A stretch of 64,000 nt of DNA, from NCBI GenBank assembly GCA_023388055.1, contig JAEWGW010000015.1, forward strand, positions 20,891-84,890. Direction: 5' to 3'. A model generated the notes under the pieces. It saw nothing but the letters and a program-made list of their open reading frames with translations, ran no database searches and had not been told where the DNA came from. Of the stretch, positions 35,821-43,896 are shown piece after piece. This stretch comes from Bacillota bacterium (GTDB taxonomy: Bacteria; Bacillota; Bacilli; Paenibacillales; NBRC-103111). A program made the translations under genes and the position numbers. Position 1 is the stretch's first letter, and each line of letters begins with the position of its first letter.

Positions 35821-36471
35821 CTACACAAAGTAGTCTGTTTGCTCCCGCCGCTCCTGGGGATAGATGTCTCGAACGCGGTTGAGGATACAGCTGAACTTGA
35901 TGACAATTGCGGTGTCAAACTGGGTTTCCACATGCTCCTGAAGCTCCTGGAGCGCTTCTTCGAAGCTTTTGAGATCATTGTAGGGCCGGTGGGAAACCAT
36001 GCTGTCAAAGGCGTCCGCCACGGCACAAATCCGGGCATTCAGCGGAATTTCCTCCCCCTTCAAACCTGCGGGGTACCCCGTCCCGTCCCAACGCTCATGA
36101 TGATGGCGGATGATGCTGAGAATCTCCTCGGATAAAGGAAGCAGACTCGACACCAGCTCTGTTCCGATAATGGGATGGAGCTTCATAATGCGCCACTGAT
36201 CTTCTGTCAGGCGTTTGTCGCTATCGAGAATATCATTGGGGACCATCAGTTTACCGATATCATGGAGAAGACAACCGAGCAGCAGCTTTTCCTGCTCCTC
36301 CTGGCTGAATTTAAGGATGTGGGCCAAGGCTTGACTGATTCTGCCCACCCGTACGGAATGATGATACGTCTCCGCGTGCTTCCTTTTTAAAATGGCTAAA
36401 ATGTTGGCCAGCCCGTCGTCATGGTATTTCAGCCGACTCTTCTTCCTGAAATCCAGTATTTTCCCGTTCAT
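35821..36471 (-). CDS. HD-GYP domain protein (putative c-di-GMP phosphodiesterase)
   Basis: A 216-residue stand-alone HD-GYP protein with HDIGK (LLHDIGKLMVPNDIL), HHHERWDGTGYP and CAVADAFDSMVSHRPY. Such domains hydrolyse cyclic di-GMP or related dinucleotides, though a few are inactive; the metal-binding residues look intact. No receiver or sensor domain is attached. The start at 36471 follows AGGAGGCGGCA. It is the first gene of the minus-strand HD-GYP-cheW-mcp operon, and its upstream region borders the left inverted repeat of the recombinase unit at 36586. Confidence 0.87.
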   Translation of the reverse strand: MNGKILDFRKKSRLKYHDDGLANILAILKRKHAETYHHSVRVGRISQALAHILKFSQEEQEKLLLGCLLHDIGKLMVPNDILDSDKRLTEDQWRIMKLHPIIGTELVSSLLPLSEEILSIIRHHHERWDGTGYPAGLKGEEIPLNARICAVADAFDSMVSHRPYNDLKSFEEALQELQEHVETQFDTAIVIKFSCILNRVRDIYPQERREQTDYFV

Positions 36472-36585
36472 TGCCGCCTCCTGCATCGTTAGAAGTATTT
36501 ATTATCCAGAAAATGCGTTTGTAGGGAAATAAATTACTTCAAATTATCCAAGTTATTCCAATTTTTTATAGGACAATCGAACGAT

Positions 36586-36613
36586 GTCGTGCAATAATAG
36601 TTATACGACATCC
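36586..36613 (+). repeat. Left 28-bp inverted repeat of recombinase unit
   Basis: Begins GTCGTGCAAT and ends ACGACATCC; it is identical, inverted, to 37730-37757. The site itself is a near-palindrome with 8-base arms GATGTCGT/ACGACATC (from 36584), as in tyrosine recombinase crossover sites. Confidence 0.9.
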
Positions 36614-36662
36614 GACACAAATCGATAGAGATTTTTGTAATTTTATTGCTACATATTGGTTA

Positions 36663-36691
36663 ATTATAGGTTTTTATAGAGGATATATCAA
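36663..36691 (-). promoter_or_regulatory. Putative outward-facing promoter inside the inverted-repeat segment
   Basis: -35 TTGATA at 36691-36686 and -10 TATAAT at 36668-36663, spacing 17, read leftward across the left inverted repeat towards the HD-GYP operon. It lies in the 119-bp stretch between recombinase stop and repeat. No terminator separates it from the HD-GYP start. The stretch is AT-rich, so chance matches are possible. Confidence 0.5.
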
Positions 36692-36732
36692 TACAAAAAA
36701 TCAAATTGCAGGATTTTTTCTAAAGTTTTGAC

Positions 36733-37701
36733 TTATTCGTCCTGATGCAACAGACAGTCTTCGACATAGTCCGGGGCAGCCTTTTCAATTTGCTCTACGG
36801 TATGGAGATAACGCTGCGTCGTATTAATATGGGAATGTCCCAATGTACTTTGCACCTGCTGGAGGGTTGCTCCACTCAATAATGCAAGTGTAGCATTGGT
36901 GTGTCTCAGCCAGTGAGGCGTCGGTTTTTTGGAAGGAAAGCACTGGTTGGAAGCAGCCTGAATGATCCGTTCAACCTGCCTGGGGGAAATGGGGAATACG
37001 TAGTCCGCGTCGGCGGCTATTCCTTTTTCCTGCAGGCTTTTTTTGTATTGGTCCAGCATTGACCATAACCTTCCCGGCACCTTCACCTCCCGCTGCTTTC
37101 CTCCTTTTCCCTTCTCCACCGTCAACCAAACAGATGTATTCAACGGGTCCGGCTGGAAATTTTCCCATCGGACCGACACCAGCTCAGAAACCCGCAAACC
37201 CAGCATTACCAAGGATAAAACGATCAAATAGTTCCGTTCCTTGCCCGTTTTCAAGTGTTTCAGCAGGATAAGCACCTCTTCCTGGGTCAGGTAGCGCTTG
37301 GTGCTGGTCACAGGAACACTGGGAATTTTTACAGCGGTAGCCGGGTTCTGCGGGAAAAGTCCGATGTTGGGATCGCTCCCCCATTTATACAAGGATTTCA
37401 GCGGCGCAATCAGTGCAGAGATGCTGGCAGGGGCAAGTGGATGCCCTGAATAGCTGCAATATCCTTTGGCCAATCCCATCTTAAAAGCCTCAATATCCTT
37501 CCAATTTACCTGGGCCAGACGCTTATTCGTAACAAAGCCGCGGAACAGGAAAAAGGCTCTCCGGTAGTTGCGGGCCGTTTGCGGGGAATGGCCATGAACG
37601 GCCAGATAGAGATCAATAATCTGCTCATCATCCAGTTCCCCTTCATGGCTTGTAATTTTGACCATTTCTATAATCCGGGAATCTCGCCTCTTGTCTAACA
37701 T
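36733..37701 (-). CDS. Tyrosine recombinase flanked by inverted repeats
   Basis: A 322-residue phage-integrase/XerC-type recombinase. An N-terminal SAM-like core-binding domain (about 25-115) precedes the catalytic domain, with the first Arg in MLGLRVSELVSVRW, Lys near VEKGKGGKQREV, HxxR as PHWLRHTNATL, His in STLGHSHINTT and the nucleophile Tyr in TQRYLHT. The gene is enclosed by perfect 28-bp inverted repeats (36586-36613 and 37730-37757), a layout of DNA inversion units rather than integrated elements. Start is uncertain: the ATG at 37701 has an AAGGAG 17 bases away. An internal ATG (MVKITSH) is possible. Confidence 0.88.
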   Translation of the reverse strand: MLDKRRDSRIIEMVKITSHEGELDDEQIIDLYLAVHGHSPQTARNYRRAFFLFRGFVTNKRLAQVNWKDIEAFKMGLAKGYCSYSGHPLAPASISALIAPLKSLYKWGSDPNIGLFPQNPATAVKIPSVPVTSTKRYLTQEEVLILLKHLKTGKERNYLIVLSLVMLGLRVSELVSVRWENFQPDPLNTSVWLTVEKGKGGKQREVKVPGRLWSMLDQYKKSLQEKGIAADADYVFPISPRQVERIIQAASNQCFPSKKPTPHWLRHTNATLALLSGATLQQVQSTLGHSHINTTQRYLHTVEQIEKAAPDYVEDCLLHQDE

Positions 37702-37729
37702 TATGGTAATTTTTTACACTCCTTTTCGT

Positions 37730-37757
37730 GGATGTCGTATAACTATTATTGCACGAC
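37730..37757 (-). repeat. Right 28-bp inverted repeat of recombinase unit
   Basis: Exact reverse complement of 36586-36613; begins GGATGTCGTA and ends GCACGAC. It lies 29 bp upstream of the recombinase ATG. Confidence 0.9.
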
Positions 37758-37816
37758 CTATCATTTTTCACCCGTTCATACATAAAAAAGAGAGGCAAAT
37801 TAGTGTCCTTTCTGAG

Positions 37817-37858
37817 CAAAAGAACCGCTGTCCGGAGAGGATCAGCGGCTCTTTTTTA
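37817..37858. terminator. Bidirectional terminator between recombinase unit and trxA
   Basis: Stem AGAACCGCTG/CAGCGGCTCT with T-runs on both strands. It ends trxA on the minus strand and would stop any rightward transcript leaving the inverted-repeat unit. Confidence 0.8.
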
Positions 37859-37871
37859 TGAAAGTAAATGG

Positions 37872-38183
37872 TTACGCATGTCGATTGAGCACATTCTTGA
37901 GTGCATCCTTCGATTGGAATCCCACAATTTTATCCACGGGCTGGCCGTCCTTGAACACAATCAGAGTGGGAATGCTCATCACGCCAAAGCGGGATGCCGA
38001 TTCCTGATTCTCATCCACGTTCACTTTCGCGATCTTCACATCCAACTCCTGGTCCAATTCCTCCAGTACCGGCGCGATCATCTTGCAAGGGCCGCACCAT
38101 GGTGCCCAGAAATCCACCAGGACCGTACCCGCGCCTTCAACCTCCGCCTTAAAGGATTGGTCCGACACGTTGACAATTGCCAT
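37872..38183 (-). CDS. trxA: Thioredoxin
   Basis: A 103-residue thioredoxin with active site FWAPWCGPCKMIAPVL and cis-Pro loop MSIPTLIVFKDG. It reduces cytosolic disulfides with NADPH via thioredoxin reductase. GGAGGATATCC precedes the ATG. Single gene with its own terminator. Confidence 0.96.
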   Translation of the reverse strand: MAIVNVSDQSFKAEVEGAGTVLVDFWAPWCGPCKMIAPVLEELDQELDVKIAKVNVDENQESASRFGVMSIPTLIVFKDGQPVDKIVGFQSKDALKNVLNRHA

Positions 38184-38566
38184 GGATATCCTCCTTCTGT
38201 ATCATTCATCGTGAATTATTGCGCCCATCTGGCGCCAAGCCGTACTTGTAAAGTATACCACATTCCGGCCAGAATAGCCCGTGGAATAGATACCAGGGAA
38301 GCCCATTTACTCTCCCCTGCCTCAATATGCGCACACAATTACCTGCAAAATAAAGGAAGGTAAACTTCCGCTATTCCGCTGTGGGCTTCTCCCGCGGGCA
38401 GCTTGCTGCCTGTCAGCAGCAGAAGTATGCCTCTTCCCCGCTTCGCCTTTACAATATGGGGATTTTTGCATATACTAATTTCAATAAATTATAATAATTC
38501 TAATTTATTTGTTCATCATCCATTACACTAACGGTGTCTGCACCGGAACAGGAGGTACCGCCAGCT
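38184..38566. other. Intergenic stretch between trxA and small ORF
   Basis: No coding potential was recognised. It must contain the trxA promoter (leftward) and one for the small gene at 38567. It includes short palindromes (for example GCTTGCTGCCTGTCAGCAGC) but no clear repeat family or RNA. Confidence 0.4.
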
Positions 38567-38695
38567 ATGTATGATCCCCGGGAACACATTCATGATGACC
38601 CTCTTAGCCAAACTGACTCTACTCTTGGGTTTGCCATTTTCTTCGGCTTCAGCTTCCTGCTTGCGGTCGCCGCCACCGTCGCTTCCGTGCTGTAG
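38567..38695 (+). CDS. Small single-TM protein, YqzM-like
   Basis: A 42-residue ORF with GGAGG 11 bases before its ATG and a terminator 16 bp after its stop. It reads MYDPREHIHDDPLSQTDSTL then one hydrophobic helix GFAIFFGFSFLLAVAATVAS. The size and the S/T-x-x-GF...FGF pattern resemble the YqzM family of spore formers, whose role is unknown. The family call is tentative; that it is a gene is supported by the RBS, helix and terminator. Confidence 0.6.
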   Translation: MYDPREHIHDDPLSQTDSTLGFAIFFGFSFLLAVAATVASVL

Positions 38696-38711
38696 CACCT
38701 CCTTCAACGAC

Positions 38712-38742
38712 AAAACCCGACCAGGTGGCCGGGTTTTCTTTG
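38712..38742 (+). terminator. Rho-independent terminator after small ORF
   Basis: Stem AAAACCCG/CGGGTTTT with a 10-base loop and T-rich tail. Confidence 0.8.
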
Positions 38743-38751
38743 GCTATTCAT

Positions 38752-38828
38752 TGGCATCACAGGAGTTGCTTGGCATCACGGAAGTCGCTCTGCATCACAG
38801 GAGTTGCTCGGCATCATGAGAGTTGGAA
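38752..38828. repeat. Four tandem ~20-bp repeats
   Basis: Four imperfect head-to-tail copies of GGCATCACAGGAGTTGCT between the small ORF's terminator and the end of dnaI. Period 19-20 bp. Confidence 0.75.
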
Positions 38829-38838
38829 CGAACGGCGG

Positions 38839-39798
38839 TCACTCCCGCTCCAGATTCCGTTTATTGGTCCCATGCACCTCGATAATATCCACATAATGAC
38901 GGATGCGGTCCATAATCCGTTGTCCCTTAAACTCCTCATCCCCGTCCTTGCTGGTGAAGCTGAAGTGCTTTTCCAGCCCGCCGAACTCGTAATTGGAGGT
39001 AAAAAAGGTCGGTTTGCGGTTCATCCGGTAATTCAGAATGGTCCCCAGCACATGATCCCGGAGCCAGGGGTTCATATTTTCCGCGCCGATATCGTCAAAT
39101 ACCAGCAGATCCGTCTCCTTCATCAGCTCAATGGTATCCTTCAGCTTGTGGGGCTCCCCGAACATGGCCTTCAAATCCTCGGAGAAATCCGGCATATACA
39201 CAATCACGCCGCTTAAGCCTTGTTTGGCCAGCTCATACAGCATATAACACATCAAAAAGGTCTTCCCTGTGCCCAGCGGTCCCTGGAGATACAGCCCTCT
39301 GGTAGGCAGTCCGGTTTCCTTCGTACGGTCGATGTAATCCACCAGATAACCTACAGCCTCAGCGCGTTCGCTATCCGCCCGCACAATCTCCTTCAGATCG
39401 TAACCCCGGGTCAGCGTGCCCTGATCGACATAAAAGCTGGTGATCCGGCGTTTCACCGCCTCCTCCGCTTCCCACACGGTGTACCGGGGACAAGGGACCT
39501 TCTGGTCGTAAATCTGCTGGCGCCCGTGAATTTCATCCACCATGAGCCGTGTAGCATGCCCCTCCAGCTCATTGGGGCACTTGTCCAGCCCCGGACACTC
39601 CCGGCAGGTCCGGTATTCCTTGACATATTGGTACATCTTATTGAGATTTAAGTTGATATCCTCATCTGTGAGCTCGGGGTATTTGGCCCGCCACTTTTGC
39701 ACAAGCGGGTCCTGCAGAACCGCACGGTACCGCTCCTCCGCCTGCTTGCGCAAGGCCGCGAACGGCAGGGTGCGAAGGACCTCCGACATGGATTCCAT
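38839..39798 (-). CDS. dnaI: Primosomal protein DnaI (helicase loader)
   Basis: A 319-residue AAA+ helicase loader. The N-terminal zinc region has CRECPGLDKCP; the ATPase has Walker A QGPLGTGKTFLMCYML, Walker B LLVFDDIGAEN and sensor FFTSNYEFGGLEKHFS. It loads the replicative helicase with DnaB(Bsu) and DnaD. It follows dnaB on the same strand, as in B. subtilis, but 156 bp away with a hairpin repeat array between. Confidence 0.94.
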   Translation of the reverse strand: MESMSEVLRTLPFAALRKQAEERYRAVLQDPLVQKWRAKYPELTDEDINLNLNKMYQYVKEYRTCRECPGLDKCPNELEGHATRLMVDEIHGRQQIYDQKVPCPRYTVWEAEEAVKRRITSFYVDQGTLTRGYDLKEIVRADSERAEAVGYLVDYIDRTKETGLPTRGLYLQGPLGTGKTFLMCYMLYELAKQGLSGVIVYMPDFSEDLKAMFGEPHKLKDTIELMKETDLLVFDDIGAENMNPWLRDHVLGTILNYRMNRKPTFFTSNYEFGGLEKHFSFTSKDGDEEFKGQRIMDRIRHYVDIIEVHGTNKRNLERE

Positions 39799-39814
39799 TC
39801 AGGTCACCTCCTGA

Positions 39815-39937
39815 GGCTTTTGCCGTCAGGCAAAAGCCAACTTCGTAAGCATTTGCTAAGGGCTTTGTCGATAGACAAAGCCAACTTCGTAAGCATTGAC
39901 TTTGGCCTTTTGCCGTCAAGCAAAAGCCTACTTCGTT
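39815..39937. repeat. Array of three small hairpins with conserved linkers
   Basis: Hairpins at 39815-39838 (GGCTTTTGCC/GGCAAAAGCC), 39861-39882 (GGCTTTGTC/GACAAAGCC) and 39904-39928, each followed by (A/T)ACTTCGTAAGCAT-type linker. Period 43-46 bp. The stems differ by compensating changes. Located between dnaB and dnaI. Confidence 0.8.
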
Positions 39938-39954
39938 AATCTCCGCTGGGGCTG

Positions 39955-41487
39955 CTACGCCCTTCCTTCTTCCCATCTGCTGGCCTTCTTGATGATGGCC
40001 TCCATCTCTTCATCCGACAGCTGCTTGCGGCCTCCGGCTTTGTCCAGAGCCACCGGAATCACCGGCTTTTGCTTGCCCCCGCCTCTTGCCCCGCGGGACC
40101 CGCCTGACGCAGCGGTCTTCCCCGGAGCACCTGCAGCGGCAGACACTCCGTCGTCCTTACGTCTGGCGCCGGCCTTGGCCTTGTAACGCGCCTTCTCGCG
40201 GATATATTCCACTGCATCCTCATAGCTGCCTACCTGCTTGCCCAGCAAGTCCGAGGCAATGGCCTCAATGGAATTTTTGACCCAGGAACGGCGGTCCGTA
40301 TGAAGGAAGTGGATCAGAACATTAATAACCTCACCGTTGAGGCCGTAATTCAGGTCGATTTTCTCGAAAACATCCAATACACCGTCCGGCACTGTGCCGT
40401 GAGGAAAAAACCGCTTCAGCACCAGCGTATAGGGTTCGTTCCGGAGCAGCATATTGTACTGGTGGACGTCACATTGGCCCTGGAACAGCGCCGGGACCTC
40501 CAGATAATACTCCATCTGAACCCCTTTTTCCTGAAGCTCCTCATCCTGCCCGTCCTCGGCAGACTGGGCCGTCACCAACCGGTGGACCTTGCGTCCGGCG
40601 AATTCATCCCGACGTTTGGCCTGCCGGTACAGAAGATTGGCCCGGTATTGCAGTTCCTCAAACAGCAAATTGCCTTCCTCGTCGAAAATCCCGTCCTCAT
40701 CCAGCAGCCGGCAGGTTTCCTGCAGCTCCAGATTGTACTTGCTCTTCGCTATGTTAATGGCTGCCAGATGTCCCTCCCGGAACTGCAGCGCCTCCACAAA
40801 AGGCCGGTTGCGCGAACCCTTGGGAAAACGGCGGATAATATCCGTGTAGGTAAAACCTTTGGTTTCGGTGTCCAACCCTCCCGACTTGTCCCGGCCGGCA
40901 GCTGTTTCATACAGCGCCTCCTCCAGATCAGGGTCCATCACCTTGGTGTTCAAGCGGAATAAGTCGTAGAACGGAACAGACAGCTGCTCTGTCGCGGCTC
41001 CATTAAGCTCGGCAGGCTCATCAGACAGCAGCTCGTCGCGCAGCTGCAGCAGCATCATCTTCCCGACCTTATCCCGGAGCAGCATAGCCAAATGCTGATT
41101 CCGGAAAAATTCCTCCGGGGACAGCGGCTCAAACAGCCGGTACTCGTAGACGCATTCCTCCGATTCCGGATACAGACGGCGGCTGGTAGACAACAGCCCC
41201 ACCGCTTCCAGCCGGGAGGTCAAATCCATAAACTGCCGGCGGCCCTTTTCCCCGGGCTCCAGCTCCATCTGCAAAAACAGCCTGCGCTGGGCTTCCAGGG
41301 GCGAATACCCCGCCTTATCCACGGGAAGCTGTTGGTGCAGCGTGTGGTACAAGGCAATGGCTCCCGGGCCGATCATGGGCTGATAGATGGAGGACAGCAT
41401 CCTCAAGCCGAGACTTCCCACTGCGAAGCTCCGGCTGACGGTGAACCGGTGATGTTCCGTAAAATGCAATAAATTGGTTACTTTCAT
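39955..41487 (-). CDS. dnaB: Replication initiation and membrane attachment protein DnaB (Firmicutes type)
   Basis: A 510-residue DnaD/DnaB-family protein (not the proteobacterial helicase). The N-terminal DDBH1 domain begins TEHHRFTVSRSFAVGSLGLRMLSSIYQPMIG; the C-terminal DDBH2 part has GLNGEVINVLIHFLH. The tail is basic and low in complexity (RRKDDGVSAAAGAPGKTAAS). It acts with DnaD and DnaI in helicase loading at the origin and in replication restart. ATG at 41487 follows GGGAGAATAACCGG; the frame extends upstream to 41589. Confidence 0.9.
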   Translation of the reverse strand: MKVTNLLHFTEHHRFTVSRSFAVGSLGLRMLSSIYQPMIGPGAIALYHTLHQQLPVDKAGYSPLEAQRRLFLQMELEPGEKGRRQFMDLTSRLEAVGLLSTSRRLYPESEECVYEYRLFEPLSPEEFFRNQHLAMLLRDKVGKMMLLQLRDELLSDEPAELNGAATEQLSVPFYDLFRLNTKVMDPDLEEALYETAAGRDKSGGLDTETKGFTYTDIIRRFPKGSRNRPFVEALQFREGHLAAINIAKSKYNLELQETCRLLDEDGIFDEEGNLLFEELQYRANLLYRQAKRRDEFAGRKVHRLVTAQSAEDGQDEELQEKGVQMEYYLEVPALFQGQCDVHQYNMLLRNEPYTLVLKRFFPHGTVPDGVLDVFEKIDLNYGLNGEVINVLIHFLHTDRRSWVKNSIEAIASDLLGKQVGSYEDAVEYIREKARYKAKAGARRKDDGVSAAAGAPGKTAASGGSRGARGGGKQKPVIPVALDKAGGRKQLSDEEMEAIIKKASRWEEGRA

Positions 41488-41633
41488 CCGGTTATTCTCC
41501 CACCCGTTCCAATAGAGATCACCCTCCATTCTACCACAAGAATCGACACCGCAGATAGGAGTTTTCGAGAATCGCCAAAAAGCCTCCATACCCCGGCATA
41601 CGCCATGGGCATGAAGGCTTGATCCTCGCGGGT

Positions 41634-42503
41634 TTACAGCTGCTGCGCGGTTTCTCTTCCGGCGTTCAGATCCCCGGCAGGCACAGTGACCATCTCATCC
41701 GCTGCGGTTCTGGCCGGCCTCCGGACCGCTCCCCCGAAGCGCCGGGACACCCATTGCTCCACTATCCGGTTCATGGTGCGGGGGGCCTTGGTGGGCAGCT
41801 GATGGCTTGCTTTTTCAATAAAAATCAGATCCTTATAGGGCAGTCTTGCCTCCAGCAGCCTGGCATAACGGTGGAAGCTGACATCCTTCTCGCCATACAA
41901 AAGCAGCACTGGCTGCTGAATGGACGACAGCTGGTCGGTACAGGAATACGTCAGACTATGGTCGTAATACTCCCGGATATTGCGGCTGTCCCCTTCCACC
42001 GCGCCTTTATAAAGATTGCTGAAGGTGAGGCTCATATCCGCGTTGCCCCAGCCCACCAATCCGCCCAGAAGCCGCTTGGCTTTCATCCGTGACAGTCCAG
42101 AAGCCGCCAGGATGCGGCCCTTCAAGTACCAATCGGAGGCTTCGGACATAGCAGAAATAAGGATTCCTCCGGTGAAGGTCTGAGGGTGGGTCAGCATCGC
42201 TTCCAGCGCAATCCCGCCCCCCGTGGAATAGCCGCAAACCACGGCCTCCCGGATGTCCAGATGCTCCAGCAGCTGCCGAATATCCTCTACAATCAGGGAG
42301 TAAGTGACCGGAGCCGGTGACGGCTCGGATAAACCATGTCCGCGGATATCGAAGGTAATGATTTTGAAGGAGTCCGACAGCTGTGCCTTCTGATAATTAA
42401 AAATCTCCTGGTTTAAAAGGGGCGGATGAATAAAAACAAGTGGAATGCCGCGGCCATCGACATGGTAGTGGAGCCGGGTGCCGTTAACGAATGCCATGGG
42501 CAT
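41634..42503 (-). CDS. Alpha/beta-fold hydrolase
   Basis: A 289-residue serine hydrolase. The oxyanion loop is LVFIHPPLLN, the nucleophile elbow CGYSTGGGIALEA, the acid Asp in LLYGEKDVSF and the His in EKASHQLPTKAPR. Substrate unknown; it could be an esterase or a C-C hydrolase. GAAAGGTGATCTCTT precedes the ATG. It stands alone between dnaB and hemQ. Confidence 0.8.
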   Translation of the reverse strand: MPMAFVNGTRLHYHVDGRGIPLVFIHPPLLNQEIFNYQKAQLSDSFKIITFDIRGHGLSEPSPAPVTYSLIVEDIRQLLEHLDIREAVVCGYSTGGGIALEAMLTHPQTFTGGILISAMSEASDWYLKGRILAASGLSRMKAKRLLGGLVGWGNADMSLTFSNLYKGAVEGDSRNIREYYDHSLTYSCTDQLSSIQQPVLLLYGEKDVSFHRYARLLEARLPYKDLIFIEKASHQLPTKAPRTMNRIVEQWVSRRFGGAVRRPARTAADEMVTVPAGDLNAGRETAQQL

Positions 42504-42767
42504 AAGAGATCACCTTTCTTTTACGGATTGGCTTGATGTCCTTAGCTTGGCACCTCCGCCTCCTGATCATACATGGGACCCTTATCCGCAACCCCTGGAA
42601 TAACAGGTCCGAGCCGCAGGTGGCTGTGTTATGGAAGCCTCGAAATCGGCAAAGCCGATTTAAGGGTCTACGGAGCTCCTGGATGCCCGTCCGTTTGCCC
42701 TTTTATTTCAATTTGTCTACAATGTAATAGTGATTATCAAGTACATAAACAGCAGGGAGGATGTCCC

Positions 42768-43514
42768 ATGAGCGAAGCGGTTCAAACCCTGGAGGGCTGG
42801 TATGCCCTTCATGATTTTCGGAGCATTGATTGGCAGTCCTGGAAGGCAAGTCCGCCGGAGCTGCGGGAGCAGGCCCTGGAGGAACTGAACCAGTTCCTGC
42901 GCCAATGTGATCAAACGGGGGAAGCCGGAACAGGCAGCACCGCCTTTTACTCCATTGTCGGCCAGAAGGCAGATATCGTATTGATGCACCTGCGGGAAAC
43001 CCTGGATGAATTGAATGAGCTGGAAGCCAACTTCCAAAAAACGGCTTTCGCCGATTTCACCATCCCTACCTACTCTTACGTATCCGTGGTCGAGCTCTCC
43101 AGCTACATGGCCAAACCCGGCACCAACCCCATGGAGGACCCGGAGATTGTAGCCAGACTGAAGCCCCAGCTTCCCAAATCCAAGCATATCTGCTTCTACC
43201 CCATGAACAAAAAGCGTGACGGCCAGGATAACTGGTACATGGAGCCTATGGAGCGCCGCCGGGAAATGATGCGGAGCCACGGCTTGATCGGACGCAGCTA
43301 TGCCGGACGAGTGAAGCAGATTATTACTGGGTCCGTTGGCTTCGACGACTGGGAATGGGGCGTGACCCTGTTTGCCGACGACCCGCTGGTGTTTAAAAAG
43401 CTGGTGTATGAAATGCGCTTTGATGAAGCCAGCGCCCGGTACGGCGAATTCGGCGGCTTCTATGTCGGCAATCTGCTGGACAAGCCAAAGCTGGACCGTT
43501 TGTTTACCGTATAA
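42768..43514 (+). CDS. hemQ: Coproheme decarboxylase
   Basis: A 248-residue chlorite-dismutase-fold protein of the HemQ type, which decarboxylates iron-coproporphyrin III to haem b in Gram-positive bacteria. YSYVSVVELSSYM, KHICFYPMNKKRDGQDNWYM, RSHGLIGRSYAGRVKQIITG and GFDDWEWGVTLFADDP are characteristic of HemQ. The proximal His is in MRSHG or a nearby segment. AGGGAGG lies before the ATG at 42768. The other haem genes are elsewhere. Confidence 0.93.
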   Translation: MSEAVQTLEGWYALHDFRSIDWQSWKASPPELREQALEELNQFLRQCDQTGEAGTGSTAFYSIVGQKADIVLMHLRETLDELNELEANFQKTAFADFTIPTYSYVSVVELSSYMAKPGTNPMEDPEIVARLKPQLPKSKHICFYPMNKKRDGQDNWYMEPMERRREMMRSHGLIGRSYAGRVKQIITGSVGFDDWEWGVTLFADDPLVFKKLVYEMRFDEASARYGEFGGFYVGNLLDKPKLDRLFTV

Positions 43515-43547
43515 TCGTGTTCCACAGCGGATTCCTGCGCTCACAGA

Positions 43548-43573
43548 TTAGAGAACGCTTCTGAGTTCCGTTA
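43548..43573. repeat. Solitary unit of the TAACGGAACT repeat
   Basis: One inverted copy, ending GAGTTCCGTTA at 43573, of the unit used in the element at 29763-29944. It lies just before the terminator between hemQ and the small gene at 43624. Confidence 0.65.
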
Positions 43574-43576
43574 TGC

Positions 43577-43626
43577 AGCAAAAAAGCCCGCTTTCGGCCC
43601 ATAACGGCCAAAGGCGAGCTTTTTTA
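43577..43626. terminator. Bidirectional terminator between hemQ and 43.6-kb gene
   Basis: A-rich arm, stem AAAAAGCcCGC/GCGaGCTTTTT with an inner GGCC/GGCC pair, T-run on both strands. It serves two convergent genes. Confidence 0.75.
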
Positions 43627-43896
43627 ATGTTCCTCTTCCCCTTCAGGTTCCACCGCTTCTGCAGCGGCTGTTTTACTGTTGAGGTAAGCCTCGGTATCGC
43701 GGTCACGCTGACGGCTTTTTTCCTTCAGCCGTTCAATGGCGGGCATAATCAGCAGATCCACCTCACGCTGGACGGTGTACGCCAGGTCATAGCGGGTTTG
43801 AGCCTCCAGGAAGCTCCCCACCTCCATCAGCGCATTGTACCGGTCCAGCTCCTCACGGGTCAAAAGCCCCCGCACCTGTACGCTGCAATGTCTCAT
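43624..43896 (-). CDS. Small protein of unknown function downstream of ndh
   Basis: A 90-residue, mostly helical, soluble protein (MRHCSVQVRGLLTREELDRY...), with an acidic tail. Its ATG overlaps the NADH dehydrogenase stop by four bases, so it is probably translated with it. No family was recognised. It could assist or regulate the dehydrogenase; that is a guess from coupling alone. Confidence 0.6.
   Translation of the reverse strand: MRHCSVQVRGLLTREELDRYNALMEVGSFLEAQTRYDLAYTVQREVDLLIMPAIERLKEKSRQRDRDTEAYLNSKTAAAEAVEPEGEEEH

Noticed and set aside
36586..37757. Recombinase unit as an insertion sequence with terminal inverted repeats
   Set aside because: No target-site duplication is visible outside the repeats, and the sites have the inner symmetry of tyrosine recombinase crossover sites; kept as an inversion unit instead.
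38184..38566. Possible riboswitch or T-box before the small ORF
   Set aside because: No T-box motif, aptamer core or antiterminator pair could be recognised.
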